Assembly: GCA_021295155.1 (NCBI GenBank)
Contig: JAJTJC010000035.1
Location: 682,001-746,000, forward strand
Length of the DNA stretch: 64,000 bases
Reading direction: 5' to 3'
Source of the DNA: Flavobacteriaceae bacterium D16
GTDB taxonomy: Bacteria > Bacteroidota > Bacteroidia > Flavobacteriales > Flavobacteriaceae
The notes under the pieces are model-generated. The model saw only the letters and a program-made list of their open reading frames with translations, was not told the DNA's origin and ran no database searches. Both the position numbers and the translations under genes were made by a program. Positions 41,775 through 51,602 of this stretch are shown piece after piece. Each line of letters begins with the position of its first letter. Position 1 is the first letter of the stretch.

Positions 41775-44324
41775 ATGGACGATAATTTTTCACCCAGAGT
41801 AAAAGATGTAATTGCCTACAGCAAGGAAGAAGCTTTGAGGCTTGGCCATGATTTCATTGGCACTGAGCACCTTATGCTTGGATTGCTTCGTGACGGTAAC
41901 GGCAAAGCCATCAGCATACTGGATGCTTTGGATGTGGATTTGGATCATTTGCGGAGGAAAGTTGAAATATTGAGTCCGGCCAACCCCAATACGGGAAACA
42001 GCCAGAAAGATAAAAAGAACCTGCACCTCACCAGACAGGCCGAAAGGGCATTGAAGACCACATTTTTGGAAGCAAAACTCTTCCAAAGTTCTTCAATCAA
42101 CACGGCCCACCTGTTACTGTGTATTCTTCGGAATGAAAACGACCCCACTACCAAGCTTTTACACAAACTCAAAGTTGATTACGATGGGGTAAAAGAACAA
42201 TTCAAATCTATGATTACCAGCGAAGATGATTATGTAGAACCTACTACATCGGAATCCTTTTCCAGCGAATCTGATGATGCTTCCGAAGGTAAGGAAGGTT
42301 CCTTTGGAGCTACCTCCTCCCAAAAGGGAAGTAAAAAATCCAAAACCCCTGTACTGGATAATTTTGGTCGGGACCTGACAAGGCTTGCAGAAGAGAATAA
42401 ATTGGATCCTGTTGTGGGCAGGGAAAAAGAAATTGAACGGGTTTCTCAAATCCTTAGTAGAAGGAAAAAGAATAATCCCCTGCTTATTGGAGAGCCAGGT
42501 GTGGGTAAAAGTGCAATAGCCGAAGGACTTGCCCTGAGAATCATCAATAAGAAGGTATCCAGGATTTTATATAACAAACGCGTTGTTACGCTGGACCTTG
42601 CCTCCCTTGTGGCAGGAACCAAATATCGTGGACAATTTGAAGAGCGGATGAAAGCCGTGATGAACGAGCTTGAAAAAAATGAAGATGTCATCCTCTTCAT
42701 TGATGAAATCCACACTATTGTTGGTGCCGGTGGAGCTACTGGAAGCCTCGACGCTTCCAATATGTTCAAACCTGCCCTGGCCAGAGGTGATATCCAATGT
42801 ATAGGAGCAACTACCCTTGATGAATACAGGCAGTATATAGAAAAAGATGGTGCGCTGGAACGTCGCTTCCAGAAGGTCATGGTAGAACCTACTACAGTAG
42901 AGGAAACCATTGAAATCCTCAAAAACATCAAGGAAAAATACGAAGAACACCACCATGTAAATTACACCGATGATGCACTGGTTGCCTGTGTGAAACTCAC
43001 CAACAGGTATATGACAGATCGCTTCCTTCCGGATAAGGCCATTGATGCCATGGATGAAGCAGGTTCTCGTGTACACATCGTGAATATGGATGTTCCCAAA
43101 CAGATCCTGGAACTGGAAAAGCAACTTGAAGAAGTAAAAGAACTCAAAAACAGTGTGGTTAAAAAGCAGCGTTACGAAGAAGCGGCTAAGTTACGTGACG
43201 ACGAGAAGAGGCTGGAAAAAGAGCTGGCAGTAGCCCAGGAAAAATGGGAAGAAGACAGCAAGCTGCATAGGGAAACGGTATCGGAAGATAACGTAGCCGA
43301 TGTAGTTTCTATGATGAGTGGTATTCCGGTCAATAAAATTGCACAGACAGAAAGTAATAAACTGGCCGAATTACCAGAGCTGATCAAAGGCAATGTAATC
43401 GGACAGGATGAAGCTGTTGCCAAAGTGGCCAAAGCTATTCAAAGAAACCGCGCCGGGCTGAAGGACCCCAATAAACCTATCGGTTCCTTTATCTTCCTGG
43501 GACAGACAGGTGTGGGTAAAACCCAGTTAGCGAAGGTACTGGCCAAAGAGCTTTTTGATTCTGAAGATGCCCTTATCCGAATAGATATGAGCGAGTATAT
43601 GGAGAAATTCGCCATATCCCGTTTGGTTGGAGCACCTCCCGGATATGTAGGGTATGAGGAAGGCGGACAACTCACTGAGAAAGTTCGACGGAAACCTTAT
43701 TCCGTAGTACTACTCGATGAGGTTGAAAAAGCGCATCCCGATGTATTTAATATGCTTTTACAGGTTCTGGATGATGGCTTCCTTACAGACAGTTTAGGCA
43801 GGAAGATCGATTTCCGAAATACCATTATCATCATGACCTCCAATATCGGAGCTCGACAACTGAAAGATTTTGGTCAGGGAGTTGGTTTTGGAACAGCCGC
43901 GAAAAAATCTCAGGCGGATAGCCACCAGAAAACGGTTATTGAAAATGCGTTAAAAAAAGCTTTTGCACCGGAATTCCTAAACAGAATTGATGACGTAATG
44001 GTGTTTAATCCACTTGAACGTGAACACATCCACCTAATCATCGATATCGAATTGGCTAAGCTCTTCGAGCGAATCAAGGAGATCGGGTATACCCTCACCT
44101 TAACAAAAAAGGCCAAGGATTATATCGCGGATAAAGGATTTGATAAACAATACGGGGCAAGACCATTGAAAAGGGCCATTCAGAAATATATTGAAGATGC
44201 CCTCGCTGAGGAAATTGTAAATTCCAAACTGCAAGAAGGAGATAGTATTTCCATGGATTACAATGAAAAAGAGGATACGCTTTCCATTAAAATAAAGAAA
44301 GCCAAGAAGTCGTCTGAGGCATAA
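41775..44324 (+). CDS. clpC: ATP-dependent Clp protease ATPase subunit ClpC
   Basis: AAA+ unfoldase of 849 residues that feeds substrates to ClpP. The N-terminal repeat domain (about 1-145), first ATPase domain with GEPGVGKSAIAEG and VILFIDEIHT, a UVR-type middle region (EEAAKLRDDEKRLEKEL) and second ATPase domain with GQTGVGKTQLAK and VVLLDEVEKAH are all present. The short middle domain with UVR motif distinguishes ClpC from ClpB. The 261 bp separating it from gyrA hold divergent promoters; no classical heat-shock operator is recognised. Confidence 0.97.
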   Translation: MDDNFSPRVKDVIAYSKEEALRLGHDFIGTEHLMLGLLRDGNGKAISILDALDVDLDHLRRKVEILSPANPNTGNSQKDKKNLHLTRQAERALKTTFLEAKLFQSSSINTAHLLLCILRNENDPTTKLLHKLKVDYDGVKEQFKSMITSEDDYVEPTTSESFSSESDDASEGKEGSFGATSSQKGSKKSKTPVLDNFGRDLTRLAEENKLDPVVGREKEIERVSQILSRRKKNNPLLIGEPGVGKSAIAEGLALRIINKKVSRILYNKRVVTLDLASLVAGTKYRGQFEERMKAVMNELEKNEDVILFIDEIHTIVGAGGATGSLDASNMFKPALARGDIQCIGATTLDEYRQYIEKDGALERRFQKVMVEPTTVEETIEILKNIKEKYEEHHHVNYTDDALVACVKLTNRYMTDRFLPDKAIDAMDEAGSRVHIVNMDVPKQILELEKQLEEVKELKNSVVKKQRYEEAAKLRDDEKRLEKELAVAQEKWEEDSKLHRETVSEDNVADVVSMMSGIPVNKIAQTESNKLAELPELIKGNVIGQDEAVAKVAKAIQRNRAGLKDPNKPIGSFIFLGQTGVGKTQLAKVLAKELFDSEDALIRIDMSEYMEKFAISRLVGAPPGYVGYEEGGQLTEKVRRKPYSVVLLDEVEKAHPDVFNMLLQVLDDGFLTDSLGRKIDFRNTIIIMTSNIGARQLKDFGQGVGFGTAAKKSQADSHQKTVIENALKKAFAPEFLNRIDDVMVFNPLEREHIHLIIDIELAKLFERIKEIGYTLTLTKKAKDYIADKGFDKQYGARPLKRAIQKYIEDALAEEIVNSKLQEGDSISMDYNEKEDTLSIKIKKAKKSSEA

Positions 44325-44350
44325 AGCTAAACACAGCTACATATAATAAT

Positions 44351-44380
44351 AAATAGGCCCTTTGAAGGGCCTATTTATTT
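44351..44380 (+). terminator. Terminator of clpC
   Basis: Stem AAATAGGCCC (44351-44360) and GGGCCTATTT (44367-44376) with loop TTTGAA, followed by ATTTTCC. Confidence 0.85.
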
Positions 44381-44516
44381 TCCTCCCTATACAGTAGGAA
44401 AAGCAATACGCACTGCTTCACTTGTTAACCGTAGAAACGATATTTATGCTATTTGTCTAAATTATTTCTTGTCATTGGTTCTTGCAGCTACTTTCGTTAA
44501 GAGACACTATACGAGA

Positions 44517-44924
44517 ATGAAAATTGGAGGGGCTAATAAAAAGACCGTTGTCGTCCGCGAATATCAGCTAGATATTGGTAAGGTGCAGGTCTTTAAGAAA
44601 TACATGGTTGGGATCTTTAATGAAGGAGCAACCATCACCCTGGAAAGGGCTTACCAAATTATTGGAATTGCGGAAATTCACTTCAAAGACCGCGATTTTG
44701 GGTTTATTAGTTTACGAAAGAATTCGTACGCCCTCGATCCAATTATTTACACCTATGTTCGCGAAATCGAGAATCTCAAAGCATTTGCAATAGTCTCCGT
44801 TAAGCAAATGGACATGCACAACTTTAAGATCGAAAAGATGTTCTTTAAAAAACCCATGAAATTCTTTATCGATTACAACAATGCAGTGACCTGGGTAAAA
44901 AGACGGGTAAAAAATCCAAAGTAG
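44517..44924 (+). CDS. Hypothetical STAS/SpoIIAA-like protein
   Basis: Protein of 135 residues from the ATG at 44517; the frame is open upstream to a TTG at 44469, which is less likely. Pattern: strand-rich start (TVVVREYQLDIGKVQVFKKYM), NEGATITLERAYQIIGIAEIHF, FGFISLRKNSYALDPIIYTYV, and a helix NAVTWVKRRV at the end. This resembles SpoIIAA-like or STAS-type single-domain proteins found in marine flavobacteria, but the assignment is weak. It stands alone between clpC and nnr. Confidence 0.65.
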   Translation: MKIGGANKKTVVVREYQLDIGKVQVFKKYMVGIFNEGATITLERAYQIIGIAEIHFKDRDFGFISLRKNSYALDPIIYTYVREIENLKAFAIVSVKQMDMHNFKIEKMFFKKPMKFFIDYNNAVTWVKRRVKNPK

Positions 44925-44988
44925 GTCAATTACCTTTTCAAAAATACCATCCCTAAACTATTATAACTACTAGGTTATCTCAGGATTC

Positions 44989-46536
44989 TTACTTCTCTTC
45001 GTCTTCCTCTTCTGGAGCCGCTGGAGTATTCCCATTTTTCAAATAAGCAAAGGCAGCAGCCAAATGTTGGGTTATCCCCGATGCAGTCAAGGATTCTACC
45101 CCCAGATTATCAGCGCCTATATCTCCCGCAAGACCGTGAAGAAAAACCCCCAATCTCGCAGCTGTTAAAGCATCATACTTTTGAGCCAGCAGGCTTGTGA
45201 TTATTCCGGTAAGTACATCACCGCTTCCGGCAGTAGCCATACCAGGGTTACCAGAGGGGTTAAAATACCCTTTTCCTTTGTGCAAAACCAGCGTGTAGGC
45301 TCCTTTAATGATCAGTACACAAGCGTAACGGTCTGTAAAGTCCTTGGCCTTTTCCAATTTTTCAAAATCGTTTTCCCAGGGCCCTATGAGACGGGCCAAC
45401 TCACCTGGATGCGGCGTAAGAATCGAATCAGCAGTTAAACTATCTAACATTTCCCGATTTTCTGAAAGTATGTTTAATGCATCCGCATCTAAAACTACAG
45501 GCTGCTTGTTCTTTTCCAAAAACAACTTCAAAGCCTGTGTCGTAATCGCTGTATTGCCCAGTCCAATACCTATGCCAATCGCATCTGGATTCCAATCCAA
45601 ATCAATAGCAGTGATCTGATTTTCAGAACTATCCGTTTGCACCATAGCTTCCGGAACCGCAGTTTGTAAGGGTATATATCCACATTTAGGCAAATGGACA
45701 GTGAGCAAGCCGCAACCTGTATGAAAGGCAGCTCTAGACGCCAGTATTACCGCTCCTATTTTACCGTAACTACCCCCAGCGATCAGGGCGTGTCCATAAT
45801 TACCCTTATGAGAAAAACGTTCCCTTACCTTTAGCCTACTGCGTATTTCTTCCAGCTCTGTAAAGAAATAGGTAGCTTCTGTATTTTTGATAAACTCCTG
45901 ATCCAGACCAATATCCAGTACCGCCCATTGGTCTATATATTTTCCACTTTCCGGAAGAAAAAAAGGCAACTTAGGTGTCTGAAAACTTAAGGCATAAGTT
46001 GCATGAATCACTGCCTGTTTCGGACTAAAAGCCTGGTCCATAAACATGCCTGATGGAATGTCTACCGACAGCACAAATGTGCCAGAATTATTAATAGCTT
46101 TGATGAGATTGGAAACCCATGGGGCTGGTGGTCGGTTGAGGCCAATTCCAAATATGGCATCTATGACCATCTCAACTCCCTGCAGGTCTGGAAAAGGTGA
46201 CCCTTCCTCCAGATACTGCGGCCAAATCTTACGATCTTTCAGTCGTGCCAGGTTCGTTAGGAAATCCTCCGAACGATATTCACTATAATTCACAATAAAT
46301 ACCTCAATATGGTATCCGTGTTCCCATAGATGCCTGGATAATGCGAGGCCATCACCACCATTGTTACCAATACCACAAAACAAACTGATTTTTACGGGGG
46401 CACCTTGCAATCTATGGTGTATCCATTCAAAAATGCGCATTGCGGCCCGCTCCATAAGCTGGTCACTGGAAATGCTCTGCTTTTCCATTGTGAATTTATC
46501 AGCTTTATAGACCTGTTGAGCGCTTAAAATCTTCAT
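44989..46536 (-). CDS. nnr: Bifunctional NAD(P)H-hydrate epimerase/dehydratase
   Basis: Metabolite-repair enzyme of 515 residues that restores damaged NAD(P)HX. The N-terminal epimerase (YjeF-N, about 1-215) has FCGIGNNGGDGLALSRHL and VDAIFGIGLNRP; the C-terminal ADP-dependent dehydratase (about 225-500) has GSYGKIGAVILASRAAFHTGCGLL in two runs, LTPHPGELARL and the nucleotide loop ATAGSGDVLTGII. An acidic tail (EEEDEEK) closes it. A minus-strand -7 box TACTTTTG at 46572-46579 lies 36 bp upstream. It is divergent from thrA. Confidence 0.95.
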   Translation of the reverse strand: MKILSAQQVYKADKFTMEKQSISSDQLMERAAMRIFEWIHHRLQGAPVKISLFCGIGNNGGDGLALSRHLWEHGYHIEVFIVNYSEYRSEDFLTNLARLKDRKIWPQYLEEGSPFPDLQGVEMVIDAIFGIGLNRPPAPWVSNLIKAINNSGTFVLSVDIPSGMFMDQAFSPKQAVIHATYALSFQTPKLPFFLPESGKYIDQWAVLDIGLDQEFIKNTEATYFFTELEEIRSRLKVRERFSHKGNYGHALIAGGSYGKIGAVILASRAAFHTGCGLLTVHLPKCGYIPLQTAVPEAMVQTDSSENQITAIDLDWNPDAIGIGIGLGNTAITTQALKLFLEKNKQPVVLDADALNILSENREMLDSLTADSILTPHPGELARLIGPWENDFEKLEKAKDFTDRYACVLIIKGAYTLVLHKGKGYFNPSGNPGMATAGSGDVLTGIITSLLAQKYDALTAARLGVFLHGLAGDIGADNLGVESLTASGITQHLAAAFAYLKNGNTPAAPEEEDEEK

Positions 46537-46571
46537 TTTCTAAAATATCACACGAGTTGATTCAGACTCTT

Positions 46572-46579
46572 CAAAAGTA
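46572..46579 (-). promoter_or_regulatory. -7 box of nnr
   Basis: TACTTTTG on the minus strand, an exact TAnnTTTG match 36 bp before the start codon; no clear -33 element. Confidence 0.4.
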
Positions 46580-46589
46580 TGTGCAGTTG

Positions 46590-46620
46590 TTTGTTGCGGT
46601 ACTTAAATGTACTACTTTTG
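46590..46620 (+). promoter_or_regulatory. Promoter of thrABC
   Basis: -33 TTTG (46590-46593), 19-nt spacer and -7 box TACTTTTG (46613-46620), all exact matches. The predicted start near 46627 leaves a leader of about 173 nt. No Thr/Ile-rich leader peptide or terminator hairpin was found in it. Confidence 0.65.
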
Positions 46621-46799
46621 GATATTAAATTGAAGCCAATTATTAAAGGAATTCACAGGCAGGCAGGGGTTTATAAACAAACAACCGCAAATGCAGCCTC
46701 AAAGGGTTTGCCCATAACAGCCATGGGTTATAAAACACTTAATTTCCGGATCGTCCAATAATCGCGATCGCCAATAGCTTTTCTAAAGGCCATTAAAGT

Positions 46800-49244
46800 A
46801 TGCTAGTTTTAAAATTCGGGGGAACTTCTGTAGCTAATGCAGAAAATATCACAAAAGTCAAGGAAATTATTGCCCAGACAGTTAAGGATAAGTGTGTTGT
46901 GGTGGTTTCTGCCCTGGGAGGGGTTACCGATCTGCTTCTCGAAGCACTGGACCTGGCAGCTTCAAAGGATGCATCCTACCAGGATAAACTTGCTGTAATA
47001 GAAGAAAGGCATATCAATACGGTTAAGGCCCTGCTTCCGGTTACCCATCAAAGTGCATGTTTAAGCAAGATTAAATCAGAACTCAATGTTCTGGAATCCC
47101 TGGTAGAGGGAGCCTACCTGATAGGGGAACGTACGCCTCAATTGGCCGACAAAACGGTCAGTTTCGGTGAGCTGTTAAGCGCCTACCTAATCGCACAATA
47201 CTTTCAGGCAGAGGGATTGGATGCTGTTTTCAAAGACAGCAGGGAATTAATCAAAACAAACAATACTTTCGGAAAGGCTGCTGTAGAATTTGACCTCACC
47301 AATAGTAAATGTCAGGAATATTTATCGGGAAATACACACCGGATAAACATACTGCCGGGCTTTATTGCCTCTTCAGTTACTGGCAATGCCACTACCTTGG
47401 GAAGAGGTGGGTCCGATTATACTGCCGCAGTGATTGCCGGTGCGATAAATGCGGAAGAACTCCAGATATGGACCGATGTTAGCGGCATGTTTACGGCCAA
47501 TCCAAAGATTGTGCGTCAGGCTAAAGCCATACCAGAAATCTCCTATCAGGAGGCCATGGAGCTATCCCATTTTGGGGCTAAAGTACTGTATCCTCCAACC
47601 ATACAACCCGTTCTGGCCAAAGGGATACCTATCCGGATTAAGAACACCTTTGAACCCCAGGCTACGGGCACCCTGATTTCCAAGGGACAAATTTTGGAAG
47701 GTGGAACTGTAAGGGGTATCAGCAACATACCCGATATTGCACTGCTTTCCCTGGAAGGCCCTGGTATGATTGGGATTCCCGGGATTTCCAAGCGTTTTTT
47801 TGAAGTGCTGTCACTGGCCGGCATTAGCGTAGTCTTAATTACTCAGGCCTCTTCCGAACATTCCATTTGTGTTGGTATTTCAAGTACTGAAGCCGATAAG
47901 GCCGAAACCGCTGTAAACGAGGTTTTTGCCTATGAAATAAGCCTGGGAAAAATTAAACCGGTCATCGTGGAAAAGGGATTGGCCATCATTGCTTTGGTAG
48001 GCGATCATATGAAAAGTCATCAGGGCCTGAGTGGTAAAATGTTCAGCGCCCTGGGTAAAAACAATGTGAACATCCGGGCTATTGCTCAAGGAGCTTCGGA
48101 AAGAAACATTTCAGCAGTAATTGATGAAACAGACGTCAAAAAAGCACTGAATACCCTGCATGAGGAATTTTTTGAGGAACAGGTAAAACAGCTCAACCTC
48201 TATGTTATGGGGACTGGCAACGTAGGAGCTAAACTGCTGGACCAGATTCAAAAACAACAAGCTTACCTAAAGAAAAACCTTAAGTTGAATCTGCGGGTAA
48301 TTGGCATTTCCAACTCCCGCAAAATGGCGTTCAGCGATAAAGGCATCCCATTAAAGCAATGGCGAAAGGAAGTGGATGAAGGGCAAATTGCCAGTGTAGA
48401 AACCTTCCTCAAAACTATCAAAGACAAAAATTACCGCAACAGTATTTTTGTGGATAATACAGCAAGTGAAGTCATATCCCAAACTTATGCTGACTGCCTC
48501 AGGGAAAGTATTGCCGTAGTAACCTGCAATAAAATTGCATGTTCTTCGGCCATAGAGAATTATCAGGAACTCAAATCACTCTCCAGGGAATACAATGCAC
48601 CGTTCCTCTTTGAAACCAATGTAGGGGCCGGCTTACCCATAATCGACACCCTTAAGCACCTTATTGCCTCGGGAGACAAGGTACATAGGATTCAGGCTGT
48701 ACTTTCGGGAAGTCTCAATTTTGTATTCAACAATTTCAATGAAAATACCACTTTCCAGGAGGTAGTAAAACAGGCCCAGGAACAAGGCTATACCGAGCCC
48801 GATCCCAAAATAGATCTGAGCGGAATAGACGTAATGCGCAAAATTCTGATCCTGGCAAGGGAGAGTGGGTATCCACTAGAACTGGATGAAATAGAAAATA
48901 AGTCTTTCCTGCCAGAGGAGAGTTTAGAGACTCCGGACAATAAGGCCTTTTTTGCTTCACTCGAAAAACATGAGGAGCGTTTTAAAAAGCAATATCAGCA
49001 GGCCAAAAAGAACAATTGCAGATTGAAATATGTCGCTGAATTTGAAGATGGAAAAGCAAGGGTTGGACTTCAGGAAATCCCGGCAGGGCATGATTTTTAC
49101 AACCTGCAGGGAAGCGATAATATCGTCTTGTTTTTTACAGAGCGTTATCCGGACCAGCCGCTTATTGTTAAGGGAGCAGGGGCAGGTGCAGACGTAACGG
49201 CATCCGGATTGTTTGCAGATATCATTAGAATAGGTAACTTTTAG
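46800..49244 (+). CDS. thrA: Bifunctional aspartate kinase/homoserine dehydrogenase
   Basis: Fusion enzyme of 814 residues for the first and third steps from aspartate to threonine and methionine. Aspartokinase (about 1-300) begins KFGGTSVANAEN and has GRGGSDYTAA; ACT regulatory domains follow (about 310-455; ISVVLITQASSEHSI, VNIRAIAQGASERNIS). Homoserine dehydrogenase (about 460-814) has the Rossmann motif VMGTGNVGAKLL, ETNVGAGLPIIDTLKHL and GTEPDPKIDLSG-like TEPDPKIDLSGID. It is first in the thrABC operon; thrB starts 2 bp after its stop codon. Confidence 0.97.
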   Translation: MLVLKFGGTSVANAENITKVKEIIAQTVKDKCVVVVSALGGVTDLLLEALDLAASKDASYQDKLAVIEERHINTVKALLPVTHQSACLSKIKSELNVLESLVEGAYLIGERTPQLADKTVSFGELLSAYLIAQYFQAEGLDAVFKDSRELIKTNNTFGKAAVEFDLTNSKCQEYLSGNTHRINILPGFIASSVTGNATTLGRGGSDYTAAVIAGAINAEELQIWTDVSGMFTANPKIVRQAKAIPEISYQEAMELSHFGAKVLYPPTIQPVLAKGIPIRIKNTFEPQATGTLISKGQILEGGTVRGISNIPDIALLSLEGPGMIGIPGISKRFFEVLSLAGISVVLITQASSEHSICVGISSTEADKAETAVNEVFAYEISLGKIKPVIVEKGLAIIALVGDHMKSHQGLSGKMFSALGKNNVNIRAIAQGASERNISAVIDETDVKKALNTLHEEFFEEQVKQLNLYVMGTGNVGAKLLDQIQKQQAYLKKNLKLNLRVIGISNSRKMAFSDKGIPLKQWRKEVDEGQIASVETFLKTIKDKNYRNSIFVDNTASEVISQTYADCLRESIAVVTCNKIACSSAIENYQELKSLSREYNAPFLFETNVGAGLPIIDTLKHLIASGDKVHRIQAVLSGSLNFVFNNFNENTTFQEVVKQAQEQGYTEPDPKIDLSGIDVMRKILILARESGYPLELDEIENKSFLPEESLETPDNKAFFASLEKHEERFKKQYQQAKKNNCRLKYVAEFEDGKARVGLQEIPAGHDFYNLQGSDNIVLFFTERYPDQPLIVKGAGAGADVTASGLFADIIRIGNF

Positions 49245-49246
49245 CA

Positions 49247-50176
49247 ATGGAGTGTATACGAATATTTTGTCCGGCTACCATCGCCAATATTTCCTGTGGG
49301 TTTGATGTACTTGGATTAGCCCTGGATGGTGTTGGGGATGAAATGATCATTAGGAAAACCGAAACTCCTGGTATTCGCATCACTAAAATATCCGGACAGC
49401 AATTACCTCTTGAAACAGATCAGAATGTTGCAGGAGTGGCAGCAAAAGCCCTCTTAAAGGACTACCGCTATTCTGGTGGAATCGAGATTGAAATCGAGAA
49501 GAAAATAAAACCTGGAAGTGGTATTGGTAGTAGTGCTGCCAGTGCTGCAGGGGCGGTTGGGGGGCTAAACCTCTTACTCGGGGAACCCTTTTCAAAACAT
49601 CAGCTAATTCCCTTTGCCATGCAGGGAGAAAAATTGGCCAGTGGGGTAGCCCATGCAGACAATGTAGCTCCTGCCCTGCTGGGTGGGTTTACATTAGTAC
49701 GCAGTTACGACCCGCTGGATGTGATCAAGTTAAATACGCCAGGACAACTCCATGCCAGTATCATACATCCACAAATAGAAGTTAAGACGGCAGATTCACG
49801 TAAAATCCTCAAAACCCAAATCTCACTCAAAGATGGCATACGTCAATGGGGTAATGTGGGTGGACTGGTAGCTGGCTTATACACAGAGGATTATGACCTT
49901 ATCAGCCGTTCTTTGGAAGACTATATTGTGGAACCCATACGATCTATGCTGATACCTGGATATGATAAACTTAAAGCGGCGGCTAAGGAGGCAGGCGCAC
50001 TGGGTGTTGGTATTTCGGGTTCTGGCCCCTCAGTATTTGCGCTGAGCAAAGGTTCAGACAGGGCCAGGGAAGTAGCGAAAGCATTCCAGGAAGCCTACAC
50101 AACCATAGCCGTTCCCTTTGAAATTCACGTGTCCAAAATTAACCCGGAAGGGATCAAAATATTGGAGCAGTGGTAG
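49247..50176 (+). CDS. thrB: Homoserine kinase
   Basis: GHMP-family kinase of 309 residues that phosphorylates homoserine. The glycine-rich ATP motif is PGSGIGSSAASAAGAVG near residue 88; N-terminal CPATIANISCGFDVLGLAL and C-terminal GISGSGPSVFAL are the other family signatures. It lies between thrA (2 bp) and thrC (24 bp), the classical threonine operon order. Confidence 0.97.
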   Translation: MECIRIFCPATIANISCGFDVLGLALDGVGDEMIIRKTETPGIRITKISGQQLPLETDQNVAGVAAKALLKDYRYSGGIEIEIEKKIKPGSGIGSSAASAAGAVGGLNLLLGEPFSKHQLIPFAMQGEKLASGVAHADNVAPALLGGFTLVRSYDPLDVIKLNTPGQLHASIIHPQIEVKTADSRKILKTQISLKDGIRQWGNVGGLVAGLYTEDYDLISRSLEDYIVEPIRSMLIPGYDKLKAAAKEAGALGVGISGSGPSVFALSKGSDRAREVAKAFQEAYTTIAVPFEIHVSKINPEGIKILEQW

Positions 50177-50200
50177 GACGCTCCATATCAGGAAGTAAGT

Positions 50201-51496
50201 ATGAAATATTATAGCTTAAACCACCAGGCATCCAGGGTTTCCTTTAAGGAAGCTGTAATTCGGGGAATAGCTCCGGACAGGGGCTTGTATTTTCCTGAAA
50301 AGTTAACTGCACTACCGCCCTCTTTCTTTAATTCCATACGGTCTTTAAGTAAAACAGACATCGCTTTCCGGGCTATATCCCAGTTTGTCGCGGGAGAAAT
50401 TCCGGATCCTGAATTAGAATCTATTTTGGAGAGGGTGCTGGATTTTGATTTTCCGCTTGTAAAACTGGATGAACACACTGCTGTTCTGGAATTGTTCCAC
50501 GGGCCAACAATGGCCTTCAAGGATGTAGGCGCCAGGTTTATGGCAGAGTGTTTGGGATACTTTAATCGCAATAGTGACCAGGAGGTGACTGTATTGGTTG
50601 CCACATCCGGAGATACCGGAGGCGCCGTTGCCAATGGATTCCTGGGTGTGAAGGGTGTTCGGGTGTTAATCCTCTACCCCTCCGGCAAGGTCAGTGAAAT
50701 CCAGGAACGCCAACTTACCACGCTAGGGCAAAACATTACTGCACTTGAAGTTGAAGGGACCTTTGACGATTGTCAGCATATGGTCAAAACAGCCTTTTTG
50801 GATCAGGATGTAACAGAAAGGCGGAAGCTTACCTCTGCCAACTCCATCAACATAGCCCGGTGGCTACCTCAGATGTTTTACTTTTTATTTGCTTATCAGC
50901 AACTTGGCCAAAGTGGCAAAGAATTAGTCTTTTCAGTACCCAGTGGTAATTTTGGAAATATCTGTGCTGGAATGGTTGCCCATAAACTGGGAATGCCCTG
51001 CCGTCATTTTATTGCGGCTACCAATGTCAATGACACAGTACCCAAATTCATGGAAAACCAGGTATATGACCCCAAACCTTCAATTTCCACTATTTCAAAT
51101 GCCATGGATGTAGGTAATCCCAGCAATTTCGTTAGGATAAGGGAATTATACGATGATAAGTTTCCGGAACTAAGTAATATACTTTCCAGCTACTCCTATA
51201 ACGATGCCCAGACGCGAACTGCTATGGCAGAACTTCAGGAGAAATATGGCTATGTGGCAGATCCTCATGGGGCTGTGGGTTATTTAGGTCTGAAGAAATA
51301 CCAGGAAGAACATCCTGATTCTCAGGGGATTTTTCTCGAAACAGCACACCCAATCAAGTTTCTTGATGTTGTTAAAGAAACACTTGGCGTAGCCCTCAGT
51401 ATCCCTCCTCAAATTGAAAAAGTCCTGCACCGGGAAAAAGTAGCCTTACCCATTTCCAGCTATGACGAGCTGAAGGACTTTCTACTGAACTCCTAA
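50201..51496 (+). CDS. thrC: Threonine synthase
   Basis: PLP enzyme of 431 residues that converts O-phosphohomoserine to threonine. The PLP lysine is in FHGPTMAFKDVGARF; VATSGDTGGAVA binds the cofactor phosphate, and the N-terminal RGIAPDRGLYFPE is a family signature. Length and sequence fit the gamma-proteobacterial/Bacteroidota class. Last gene of thrABC; the next gene, gcvT, has its own candidate -7 boxes, so transcription may not continue. Confidence 0.97.
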   Translation: MKYYSLNHQASRVSFKEAVIRGIAPDRGLYFPEKLTALPPSFFNSIRSLSKTDIAFRAISQFVAGEIPDPELESILERVLDFDFPLVKLDEHTAVLELFHGPTMAFKDVGARFMAECLGYFNRNSDQEVTVLVATSGDTGGAVANGFLGVKGVRVLILYPSGKVSEIQERQLTTLGQNITALEVEGTFDDCQHMVKTAFLDQDVTERRKLTSANSINIARWLPQMFYFLFAYQQLGQSGKELVFSVPSGNFGNICAGMVAHKLGMPCRHFIAATNVNDTVPKFMENQVYDPKPSISTISNAMDVGNPSNFVRIRELYDDKFPELSNILSSYSYNDAQTRTAMAELQEKYGYVADPHGAVGYLGLKKYQEEHPDSQGIFLETAHPIKFLDVVKETLGVALSIPPQIEKVLHREKVALPISSYDELKDFLLNS

Positions 51497-51602
51497 TCGG
51501 GGATAAATCAATTAACATATATTTAGAAAAAAGGTGGTGGTCAGGAACTCCGGCGTCTCTGTTATTTTAGGTAAATTTGAGCTACCAAAATTGACAATTG
51601 AA

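Noticed and set aside
46579-46761. Leader peptide of thrABC
   Set aside because: The 60-codon frame starts before the predicted transcription start and is not enriched in Thr or Ile.
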